DNA of 5,703 nucleotides, taken from Bacteroidota bacterium. GTDB taxonomy: Bacteria > Bacteroidota > Bacteroidia > Bacteroidales > FEN-979. The stretch lies in assembly GCA_026391755.1 (NCBI GenBank), contig JAPLDN010000193.1, positions 1 to 5,703 on the forward strand. Direction: 5' to 3'. Numbering within the stretch: position 1 is the stretch's first letter; every line of letters starts with the position of its first letter. The position numbers and the translations under genes were made by a program. A model generated the notes under the pieces. It was not told the DNA's origin, ran no database searches, and saw only the letters and a program-made list of their open reading frames with translations. This document shows, in pieces, positions 1 to 5,703 of the stretch.

Positions 1-1749
1 TTTCACATAGCCAAATTCTATCGACCCTGAATGAGTATATTTAATGGCATTGTTAACCAGGTTTGTGAGAATGGCATATAATTTCTCGTTGTCTGTTTTG
101 ATCGTGGATTGGATTGATGGCAATGGGGTTTTACAGGAAAAATGAATTTCTTTCTGCTTTGCCTGATGCTTGAAGAAATTATATGTGTGTTCAATTCTCT
201 CGTTTACATTCGTCTCTGAAATGGATACTTTCATCTGGCCAGCTTCTATTTTCGATATATCAACAATATCGTTGATAATACTCAGCAATCGTGCTCCGCT
301 CCTGTTTATAATGCCGATATATTTCTCCTGTTCCTCGCCCGATAACTTTGGTTCCTTAAGTAATTCGGCAAATCCCAGAATGCCGTTCATGGGTGTCCTG
401 ATCTCATGGCTCATATTGGCAAGGAAAGCTGATTTCAGGCGATCGCTTTCTTCGGCATGTTCCTTGGCTTTGAGCAATTCCTGTTCAGATAGCTTACGTT
501 CGGTAATGTCGATAAAAGCTTCGAGCATTGCTTTTTGTCCGTTAAACATCATGCCGGTATGGTGTATTTCGAAGGTCTTTCCGCCCAGCACTCCATTGGT
601 TTCAATTGTTTTGGTTTCACCAATGGTAATACCTGAATGCAAAGGGCAGTGGGAACATTGTTTTTTATCATCCCTGTAAAAATCCCAGCATTTTTTTCCC
701 AGGACGCCTTCCCCGAAATGCTGTTTAATAGGGTCGCTAAGGAAAAGAACATTTCCATCCCCATCCACTATTTCCAATCCAAACGGGATGGTTTGCAATA
801 GGGATCTGTTGAATTCATTGGTTGCAAGAAGCGTTTCTTCAATTTGCCTGCGCTCTGTGATATCAGTAATTACACCGATGAGTCCTGTGATATTTCCCTG
901 GCTGTCGGTAATTGCATCTGCACGCTCATACGCGGGAAAAACACGCCCGCTTTTTGTCACCATCTCTAATTCACCTGACCAGGGTTCGCCTTTCATAATA
1001 TTATTGTACATTTCTTCGGCAACCTTCGGGTCTCTGACCACTGCGGGACCACCGCCTGCCTCCTCAAGTTCTTCGGCAGTTGAGTATTCAAATAACTCCG
1101 ACAATGCCTTGTTTTGATAGACATGGTGACCCTTTGCATCTGAAATCCCAATTGCATCGCTTGCCGATTCAACTGCTTTTTTTACCATTAGTAATTGTGA
1201 TTCTTCCTGCTTATGGTCAGTGATGTCGACCGCAGTTATATGACATTTCTCTCCATTCTTATCGGCGATTCCTGAAAGGTAAAGATAAACTGGCGGGTTG
1301 CTTTCTGATGCCACGGTTATTTCACAGGTTTCTGTGGTTTTACCGAAAAACACTTTTTGGAGAAATAAACTGAAGATTGGTTTTGACAAATCTGAAATAA
1401 AGAAGCGAAAGTGACGGTTAATCAGATGCGCTCTTTCTTTGCCCAGCATTTTCGATCCCAGAAGGTTCAATTCAGTGGTCAGGCCTGACTGTGAAAGTGT
1501 AAAATATCCGGAAGGTGCAAAATCGTACAATTCAGCATATTTGGCAACAGCAAGTTCAGCCCGTTCTTTTGCCAGGCTGAGTTCTTCATTCTGCAGCTCC
1601 AGCTCTATCTGGTGCACCTCAAGCTCATGAATAAGTTTCAGAGTTTCGGTTTCTGAAAGCTGCGAACCTGTTTTTGAAGACTTGGTTTTAAGCAAGGACT
1701 CGGCTCGTTGGCGTAAACTGTCTGCTCCTGATTTTTCTCCTTTTTTCAT
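1..1749 (-). CDS. Soluble three-PAS sensor histidine kinase, C-terminus cut off by the left window edge
   Basis: Reading from ATG at 1749 gives 583 open codons to base 1 with no stop. Residues 39-60 form the helix with HELEVHQIELELQNEEL, common at the N-terminus of PAS kinases. Three PAS domains follow, at about 67-180, 185-302 and 306-420; the second and third end in DITER and the first in the variant DITDH. The HisKA dimerisation domain spans about 438-505, with phospho-acceptor H448 in HEIRTPMNGILGF; E449 and T452 fit the HExxT motif that often allows phosphatase activity. The ATPase domain begins near 550 with the N-box NLVNNAIKYT (N563-T572, N567 the expected Mg-ATP residue). The G boxes and any receiver domain lie outside the window. 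No membrane segment or signal peptide is seen, so it should sense a cytoplasmic signal. PAS3 carries cysteines C354, C365 and C368. It lies 25 bp after the cheB-cheR fusion gene, same strand, probably one operon. The start is the only Met before residue 101; no Shine-Dalgarno site precedes it. The kinase call is secure; signal and output partner are unknown. Confidence 0.95.
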   Translation of the reverse strand, partial: MKKGEKSGADSLRQRAESLLKTKSSKTGSQLSETETLKLIHELEVHQIELELQNEELSLAKERAELAVAKYAELYDFAPSGYFTLSQSGLTTELNLLGSKMLGKERAHLINRHFRFFISDLSKPIFSLFLQKVFFGKTTETCEITVASESNPPVYLYLSGIADKNGEKCHITAVDITDHKQEESQLLMVKKAVESASDAIGISDAKGHHVYQNKALSELFEYSTAEELEEAGGGPAVVRDPKVAEEMYNNIMKGEPWSGELEMVTKSGRVFPAYERADAITDSQGNITGLIGVITDITERRQIEETLLATNEFNRSLLQTIPFGLEIVDGDGNVLFLSDPIKQHFGEGVLGKKCWDFYRDDKKQCSHCPLHSGITIGETKTIETNGVLGGKTFEIHHTGMMFNGQKAMLEAFIDITERKLSEQELLKAKEHAEESDRLKSAFLANMSHEIRTPMNGILGFAELLKEPKLSGEEQEKYIGIINRSGARLLSIINDIVDISKIEAGQMKVSISETNVNERIEHTYNFFKHQAKQKEIHFSCKTPLPSIQSTIKTDNEKLYAILTNLVNNAIKYTHSGSIEFGYVK

Positions 1750-1752
1750 GCA

Positions 1753-1778
1753 ATTAGGTATTAGGCACCAGGCACTAG
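1753..1778. repeat. Degenerate 7-bp tandem repeat in the cheBR-kinase spacer
   Basis: On the plus strand the units are ATTAGGT, ATTAGGC, ACCAGGC and a partial ACTAG, all fitting the consensus AYYAGGY with period 7. They fill almost the whole 25-bp gap between the cheBR stop codon and the kinase start, and the last unit runs into the stop codon. Only three full units are present, so chance is not excluded. Their function is unknown. Confidence 0.5.
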
Positions 1779-1784
1779 TGCCTG
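1769..1784. repeat. Perfect 16-bp palindrome centred on the cheBR stop codon
   Basis: CAGGCACTAGTGCCTG is identical to its reverse complement. The left half belongs to the heptamer repeat array and the right half encodes the final Arg-His of the CheB-CheR protein. In RNA it could form a 6-bp stem with a CTAG loop. No T-run follows on either strand, so it is not a standard intrinsic terminator. It could be an operator-like site, a weak intercistronic hairpin, or a relic of repeat insertion. Confidence 0.55.
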
Positions 1785-4663
1785 ATAAAACACTGAATAA
1801 CCTTCACACCGGCAACCAGGTAAACATTGCTGATGAACTCAACTTTGATCTTTTGGCCCTGGGCTGTCTCAAGCGGCAGATTTTCATAGCGGACAATTTC
1901 CTTTTCCTGCAATTCCAGGAATTTATCCTTATTTGCCACGATATCTTTCAGTAATCCTATTTCCAAGATTGCTTTTTCGAGGAATTGTTCTTTGGAGTAA
2001 CCCAATAGTTCTATTAAAAACGGGTTCACATCCTTAATCTTCCCTGTTTCTGCATCCAGTATGAGGATACCGTCTTTGGCTGATTCAAAAAGCCTGCGAT
2101 AACGGGTTTCCGAAATGGTCATGGCCTGCTGGGCCTGCTTGGCTATGGTTATATCTGTAAACGTGATAACCAGTCCTTCGATGCGGTCGTCAAGGGTGCG
2201 GTAAGGCATTATCCTTACGTTAAACCACCTGTTATGGCGGGTTGAAATATCTGTTTCAACAGATACCAGGGTCTTAAGCACCTGCCGGGCGTGCATGTCG
2301 ATTTCGGGGTATTCCAGATCAGTAACCAGGTCGGTAAACGGGCGGCCAATATCGGTACTGCGCAGTTTAATTATCTTTATTACCTGGTCGGTAAACCTGC
2401 GGATATTCAGGTCCCTGTCGAGGAAGAGCGTGGCGATCTCGGTGCTGTTCAGCAGGTTTTTCATGTCATCGTTGGCACGCAAATAATCATTTATCTTACT
2501 TTGCAGCTCAGCATTAAGTGTTTGCAGCTCTTCATTCAGGCTTTGCATCTCTTCCTTGGAAGTGGAAAGCTCCTCGTTTGATGATTGCAATTCTTCGTTG
2601 GTCGACTGCAACTCTTCATTGGTAGATTTCAGTTCTTCCTGGGATGTCTGCATTTCTTCACGTGTGCTTTGAAGGTCTTCATAGCTCCGTTGCAGTTCAA
2701 TCTCCAGTTCCTTTTGCCTGCCCGATAACCTGTATTTTCCTGTTTTAGAGGCTATGGCATTATGCTCAACAACAGCCGGAAGGTCCCTAAATATTATGAT
2801 CACCATGCCTTTGAGCGAGTCAGGGTTTTCGATATGCTGAACCGTAACATCGGCAAAATGAGTTCCCCCATTGGTCCCCATGATAACATTGCGCAGAATG
2901 ACAGGGTCAAAATTTTGCAATGCTTTTCGTATGGCCACAGGCAGCACTTCGCGCAATCCCTGGCGAGCCATGGCATAAATGTTCCAGTTTGCCTTGCCTG
3001 CAACAGGTTCAAGGTATTTCCCTATACCGCCGGTCATGTATATGATGTCGCCTGTGCTGTTTACCAGTACACTGGCAGGGGAAAAACGCTGGAGCAACAG
3101 CTGGTCGGTAAGAACCTGGATGTTTTCAACAGGCTTGGCAGGTGTTTTAACAGCGGGTGATACGACTTTTTTATGGTGAAAAGAGCTTGGGAAGTCAACG
3201 AGTGCGGATGCCTGGAATATTCCCGAGCGTTTAAAAATCCTTAATTTAGCATCTGTATCTTCAAAGCCTTCTTTAAAGTTCCCCAGTGTTTCGGCTGTTC
3301 CAAGTACCATGGTGCCGCCGGGATTCAGGCTGTAATTAAACAGGGAGATAACTTTTTTCTGCAATTCGGCCTCCATGTAAATAAGCATATTGCGGCAGGT
3401 CAGTATATCGAGCCTGGTAAAAGGAGGGTCTTTGATCACATTCTGATTAGCAAACACAACCATTTCGCGTATGGCGGTATTCAGGCGGAAGCCTTCAGGT
3501 TCAACAGTGAAAAACCTGCTTAACCTTTCAGGCGATACATCCGCAGTAATATTTGAAGAAAATATACCTCTTCGTGCTTTCTCAATAGCATCCGGGTCAA
3601 GATCGGTAGCGAATATCTGCAGGCTTAAGTTTTTTTGGTTCTTGATTTGATCCATTGCTTCTTTAAACACCATGGCCAGGGAATAGGCTTCTTCACCGGT
3701 TGAACATCCCGGTACCGAGGCACGCAGCACATAGCCATTTGGCAATTCTTCAAATATGGAGGGAAGAACATCCTGTTTGAGCCTTTCCCACACAGCAGCA
3801 TCCCTGAAAAAGCTGGTAACACCGATCAGCAGCTCCTTGAACAGGATCTCAACCTCTTTTGGATTTTCCTGCAAAAAACGCACGTAGTTGGTTATCTTGT
3901 CGATCTGGTGAATGCCCTTTCTTCTTTCGATGCGGCGGAAGAGAGTGTTTTTCTTGTAATGTGAAAAGTCATGGCCCGTCTGTTCACGTAGCAGTATGAT
4001 AATTTTATCGAGATTGCTTTGGCTTTTACTGTCAATATCGGGTTCAGGCTTAATCGTCGGAATAAACTTAAGGTAAGCCAACAGTTTGGACGGTAAGTCC
4101 TGGGCAGGAGCCACGATATCTGCAATTACAGCTTCGGTTGCACTTCGCGGCATGCCGTCGAATTTAGCCGAAACAGGGTCCTGAACCAGCACAATGCCGT
4201 TTTGTTCCTTGATGGCTTTGATGCCAAGGCTGCCATCGGAGCCCATACCCGAAAGAATAATCCCTATGCTTTTCTCATGCATATCAGCAGCCAGGGACCG
4301 GAAGAAGATATCGACAGGCAAACGCAGGCCACGCGATTCGACCGGATCAAACAAATGCAAGGCGCAATTAAGGATTGAAAGGCTCTTGTTGGGAGGTATA
4401 ACGTAAACGCAGTTCGGTTTCACTTTGAGCCCTTCGCTTACCTGGCATACCCTCATAGGGGTGATTCGTTGCAGCAATTCAGGCATGATGCCGGGATGGT
4501 TTGGGTCAAGATGCTGAATGACCACGAAAGCCATGCCATTGTCTTTGGGCATATTTTCGAAAAACAGCTCCAATGCTTCAAGCCCGCCGGCCGATGCGCC
4601 TATACCCACAATAGAAAACTGAGTTTGCCCGGCTTCTGCCGGTTTGATCTTTGTACTGCTCAT
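1775..4663 (-). CDS. CheB methylesterase-CheR methyltransferase fusion with three PAS domains and a heptad coiled coil
   Basis: The 962-residue product (ATG at 4663, TAG at 1777-1775) joins two opposing chemotaxis-type activities. The CheB domain (about 15-200) removes glutamyl methyl esters or deamidates glutamine; its Ser-His-Asp triad is visible as S24 in GIGASAGG, H51 in VIQHLDPNH and D143 in GMGSDGSLG. The usual N-terminal receiver domain is absent. The CheR domain (about 215-478) transfers methyl from SAM to glutamate; it shows GVTSFFRD (281-288), the SAM loop PGCSTGEEAYS (318-328), ATDLD (352-356) and CRNMLIYM (423-430). A PAS domain follows at about 518-630, then nine heptads at 662-724, then PAS domains at about 736-845 and 853-962. 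There is no kinase domain and no membrane segment, so it is probably cytoplasmic. The protein stops at IQCFIRH, where PAS domains usually continue with a D-I-T-x-R ending. A GTG at 4702 is in frame but falls at the predicted transcription start, so ATG 4663 is preferred. No methyl-accepting receptor is in the window, so its substrate is unknown. It is probably cotranscribed with the kinase gene downstream. Confidence 0.95.
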   Translation of the reverse strand: MSSTKIKPAEAGQTQFSIVGIGASAGGLEALELFFENMPKDNGMAFVVIQHLDPNHPGIMPELLQRITPMRVCQVSEGLKVKPNCVYVIPPNKSLSILNCALHLFDPVESRGLRLPVDIFFRSLAADMHEKSIGIILSGMGSDGSLGIKAIKEQNGIVLVQDPVSAKFDGMPRSATEAVIADIVAPAQDLPSKLLAYLKFIPTIKPEPDIDSKSQSNLDKIIILLREQTGHDFSHYKKNTLFRRIERRKGIHQIDKITNYVRFLQENPKEVEILFKELLIGVTSFFRDAAVWERLKQDVLPSIFEELPNGYVLRASVPGCSTGEEAYSLAMVFKEAMDQIKNQKNLSLQIFATDLDPDAIEKARRGIFSSNITADVSPERLSRFFTVEPEGFRLNTAIREMVVFANQNVIKDPPFTRLDILTCRNMLIYMEAELQKKVISLFNYSLNPGGTMVLGTAETLGNFKEGFEDTDAKLRIFKRSGIFQASALVDFPSSFHHKKVVSPAVKTPAKPVENIQVLTDQLLLQRFSPASVLVNSTGDIIYMTGGIGKYLEPVAGKANWNIYAMARQGLREVLPVAIRKALQNFDPVILRNVIMGTNGGTHFADVTVQHIENPDSLKGMVIIIFRDLPAVVEHNAIASKTGKYRLSGRQKELEIELQRSYEDLQSTREEMQTSQEELKSTNEELQSTNEELQSSNEELSTSKEEMQSLNEELQTLNAELQSKINDYLRANDDMKNLLNSTEIATLFLDRDLNIRRFTDQVIKIIKLRSTDIGRPFTDLVTDLEYPEIDMHARQVLKTLVSVETDISTRHNRWFNVRIMPYRTLDDRIEGLVITFTDITIAKQAQQAMTISETRYRRLFESAKDGILILDAETGKIKDVNPFLIELLGYSKEQFLEKAILEIGLLKDIVANKDKFLELQEKEIVRYENLPLETAQGQKIKVEFISNVYLVAGVKVIQCFIRH
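2492..2680 (-). other. Region encoding nine consecutive coiled-coil heptads in the CheB-CheR protein
   Basis: Residues 662-724 read as nine gapless seven-residue units of the type EELQSTN: EDLQSTR, EEMQTSQ, EELKSTN, EELQSTN, EELQSSN, EELSTSK, EEMQSLN, EELQTLN, AELQSKI. Leu or Met holds position 3 of every unit, as expected for a parallel signalling helix linking the first PAS domain to the two C-terminal PAS domains. Similar linkers are known in other CheB-CheR-PAS proteins. At DNA level the 21-bp units are related but not identical. Confidence 0.85.
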
Positions 4664-4704
4664 TGATGCTGTTTTTTTTTGAATTTCAACACTTTGCAAC
4701 ACTA

Positions 4705-4736
4705 TAAAGGTAATTTAAGAATCGGCGGATTCCAAA
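4705..4736 (-). promoter_or_regulatory. Candidate Bacteroidota-type promoter for the cheBR-kinase operon
   Basis: On the minus strand TTTG (4736-4733) lies 20 nt upstream of TACCTTTA (4712-4705). This matches the -33 TTTG and seven of eight positions of the -7 TAnnTTTG consensus known from Bacteroidota. Transcription would start near 4700, giving a leader of roughly 35-40 nt before ATG 4663, with an A-tract just upstream of the start codon. It is a pattern match only. Confidence 0.45.
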
Positions 4737-4841
4737 TTATTCTCACGTTCGACTATTTAAAAAGGATGCCTGTTTCAACCCCCTTACAGTCTCTTTAGTC
4801 GGCAAAACCTAACCTCTTCGTCTAATTTCTTCTTTACAAGC

Positions 4842-4872
4842 TTCAGTTCCAGGATTATTCTCAATATATTTA
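4842..4872 (+). promoter_or_regulatory. Weak candidate promoter for the M16 peptidase gene
   Basis: TATATTTA (4865-4872) matches seven of eight positions of the Bacteroidota -7 consensus TAnnTTTG. The only -33-like triplet at about 20 nt spacing is TTC (4842-4844), which is a poor match. If used, the leader would be about 65-70 nt and would include the small inverted repeat at 4883-4911. Confidence 0.3.
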
Positions 4873-4882
4873 CAAGCTGAGC

Positions 4883-4911
4883 CGGGACAGGAGGTTTTAA
4901 TTGCCGTCCCG
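4883..4911 (+). repeat. Short inverted repeat in the peptidase leader
   Basis: CGGGAC (4883-4888) and GTCCCG (4906-4911) can pair as a 6-bp GC-rich stem around a 17-nt loop that contains AGGAGG. It lies 32 nt before the peptidase start codon. The long loop and short stem make it a marginal structure. It is not a terminator for either divergent gene, and a regulatory role is only a possibility. Confidence 0.3.
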
Positions 4912-4943
4912 TTAACCTTCAACAAACAACAAATTCAAACAGT

Positions 4944-5703
4944 ATGAAAAAACATTTCCAAAAGCTCGTGCTGATCATGGCATTGATGCTGACATGGACA
5001 TCTTTTGTCCTTGCCCAAAACTATAATTTAAAAGACATGCCGCCCCTTGATCCGAAAATCAGGGCAGGAGTTCTTTCCAACGGGATGCATTATTATATCA
5101 GGGCAAACAACCTTCCCGAAAAAAGAGGGGAATTTTATATTGCCAATAATATCGGCGCCATCCTGGAAAATGATGACCAGAACGGCCTGGCACATTTTAC
5201 CGAGCATATGTCATTTAACGGTACCGTTCATTTCCCTAAAAAAGGCATATTGGATTACCTCGCAACTATTGGTGTTAAATTCGGAACGAATGTAAATGCC
5301 GCAACGGGGCTGGAACAAACCGTATTCAACCTATCAAATGTTCCCTTGTCGCGTGAAACAATAACCGACTCCTGCCTGATGATACTTCGCGACTGGGCCC
5401 ATTACGTGGCTTTCGAGGACACCGAAATTGACCTGGAAAGAGGTGTCATCCTGGAAGAATGGAGGATGTATGGAACAGCTTCCGAGAGGATGAGCAACAA
5501 GCTGGCCCCTGTAATCTACAAAGGCTCCAAATACGCCATACGCGATGTAATCGGGGACACTGCCGTCATTAAACATTTCAAGTATCAGACCATCAAAGAC
5601 TTTTATAATACCTGGTATCGTACCGACCTTCAGGCTATTATTATCGTCGGGGATTTCGACGTAAATGCCGTGGAAGCAAAGATCAAGGATATTTTCATCG
5701 GTA
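4944..5703 (+). CDS. Secreted M16-family zinc peptidase, N-terminal part (cut by the right window edge)
   Basis: ATG at 4944 opens a frame of 253 codons that runs off the window. Residues 1-24 are a typical Sec signal peptide: basic MKKHFQK, a hydrophobic core, and a V-L-A cleavage site before Q25. With no cysteine there, it is not a lipoprotein. The mature protein is therefore likely periplasmic or exported. The M16 (pitrilysin/insulinase) inverted zinc motif is H84-F-T-E87-H88: the two histidines bind zinc and E87 is the catalytic base. The third zinc ligand is expected in ERGVILEEW (165-173), most likely E172 by analogy with pitrilysin. The family segment HMSFNGTVHFPKKG (88-101) follows directly. 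Residues 213-253 include YNTWYRTDLQAIIIVGDFD, the usual end of the first M16 half-domain. Full-length relatives in Bacteroidota are about 900-950 residues with further M16 domains, so most of the gene is missing here. The start is supported by the signal peptide and the A-rich leader. It is divergent from the signalling operon with no evident functional link. Physiological substrate is unknown. Confidence 0.95.
   Translation, partial: MKKHFQKLVLIMALMLTWTSFVLAQNYNLKDMPPLDPKIRAGVLSNGMHYYIRANNLPEKRGEFYIANNIGAILENDDQNGLAHFTEHMSFNGTVHFPKKGILDYLATIGVKFGTNVNAATGLEQTVFNLSNVPLSRETITDSCLMILRDWAHYVAFEDTEIDLERGVILEEWRMYGTASERMSNKLAPVIYKGSKYAIRDVIGDTAVIKHFKYQTIKDFYNTWYRTDLQAIIIVGDFDVNAVEAKIKDIFIG

Noticed and set aside
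170..679. A 169-codon plus-strand open frame
   Set aside because: It is antisense to the HisKA and PAS3 region of the kinase, which has clear motifs in the minus frame. The plus-strand product is Ser-rich, low in complexity, and has no recognisable domain.
788..1117. A 109-codon plus-strand open frame
   Set aside because: It is antisense to PAS2 of the kinase and is Ser-rich with no motif. It is a shadow frame.
1769..1784. Palindrome considered as a rho-independent terminator between cheBR and the kinase
   Set aside because: The stem is only 6 bp once a loop is allowed, and no T-run follows on either strand. The kinase start is 25 bp away, so readthrough is expected.
2762..3160. A 132-codon plus-strand open frame opposite the cheBR gene
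   Set aside because: The minus strand here encodes the first PAS domain of the CheB-CheR protein without interruption. The plus-strand product has no domain or plausible start signal.
4687..4703. Direct repeat CAACACT...CAACACT with 10-bp period near the cheBR promoter, considered as an operator
   Set aside because: Two 7-bp copies alone are too little to distinguish from chance, and there is no matching inverted half-site.
5334..5576. An 80-codon minus-strand open frame
   Set aside because: It lies entirely opposite the well-supported M16 peptidase coding sequence and has no recognisable features.

Overview
The window looks like a piece of a Bacteroidota chromosome. The evidence is a pair of promoter-like signals of the Bacteroidota type (TTTG about 20 nt from TAnnTTTR), A-rich leaders without Shine-Dalgarno sites, a secreted M16 peptidase of the kind common in that phylum, and soluble multi-PAS sensor proteins including a CheB-CheR fusion. 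This assignment comes from sequence character and remembered family features, not from a search.

Two transcription units diverge from an intergenic region of about 280 bp (4664-4943). Leftward (minus strand) run two signalling genes that are probably one operon. The first is a 962-residue CheB-CheR-PAS-coiled coil-PAS-PAS protein (1775-4663). After a 25-bp spacer comes a soluble three-PAS histidine kinase (1-1749) whose C-terminal ATPase part is cut by the left window edge. Rightward (plus strand) is the first 253 codons of a secreted M16-family zinc peptidase (4944 to the right edge), with a signal peptide and an intact HxxEH motif.

The CheB-CheR protein carries the catalytic residues expected for both a methylesterase/deamidase and an SAM-dependent glutamate methyltransferase. 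It has no receiver domain and no kinase domain of its own. The kinase next to it supplies a phosphorylation module as a separate cistron, so the likely working unit is a cytoplasmic sensory complex of PAS sensing, carboxyl-methyl chemistry and His phosphorylation. No methyl-accepting chemotaxis protein is present in the window, so the substrate is unknown. The peptidase is divergently transcribed and shows no visible functional link.

The least ordinary spots are three. The 25-bp spacer is built from degenerate 7-bp tandem repeats and overlaps a perfect 16-bp palindrome centred on the cheBR stop codon, which falls just before the usual end of the last PAS domain. The third PAS domain of the kinase has a C-x10-C-x2-C-P cysteine cluster. 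The cheBR linker consists of nine uninterrupted heptads. The protein families themselves are known; I see no clearly undescribed system.
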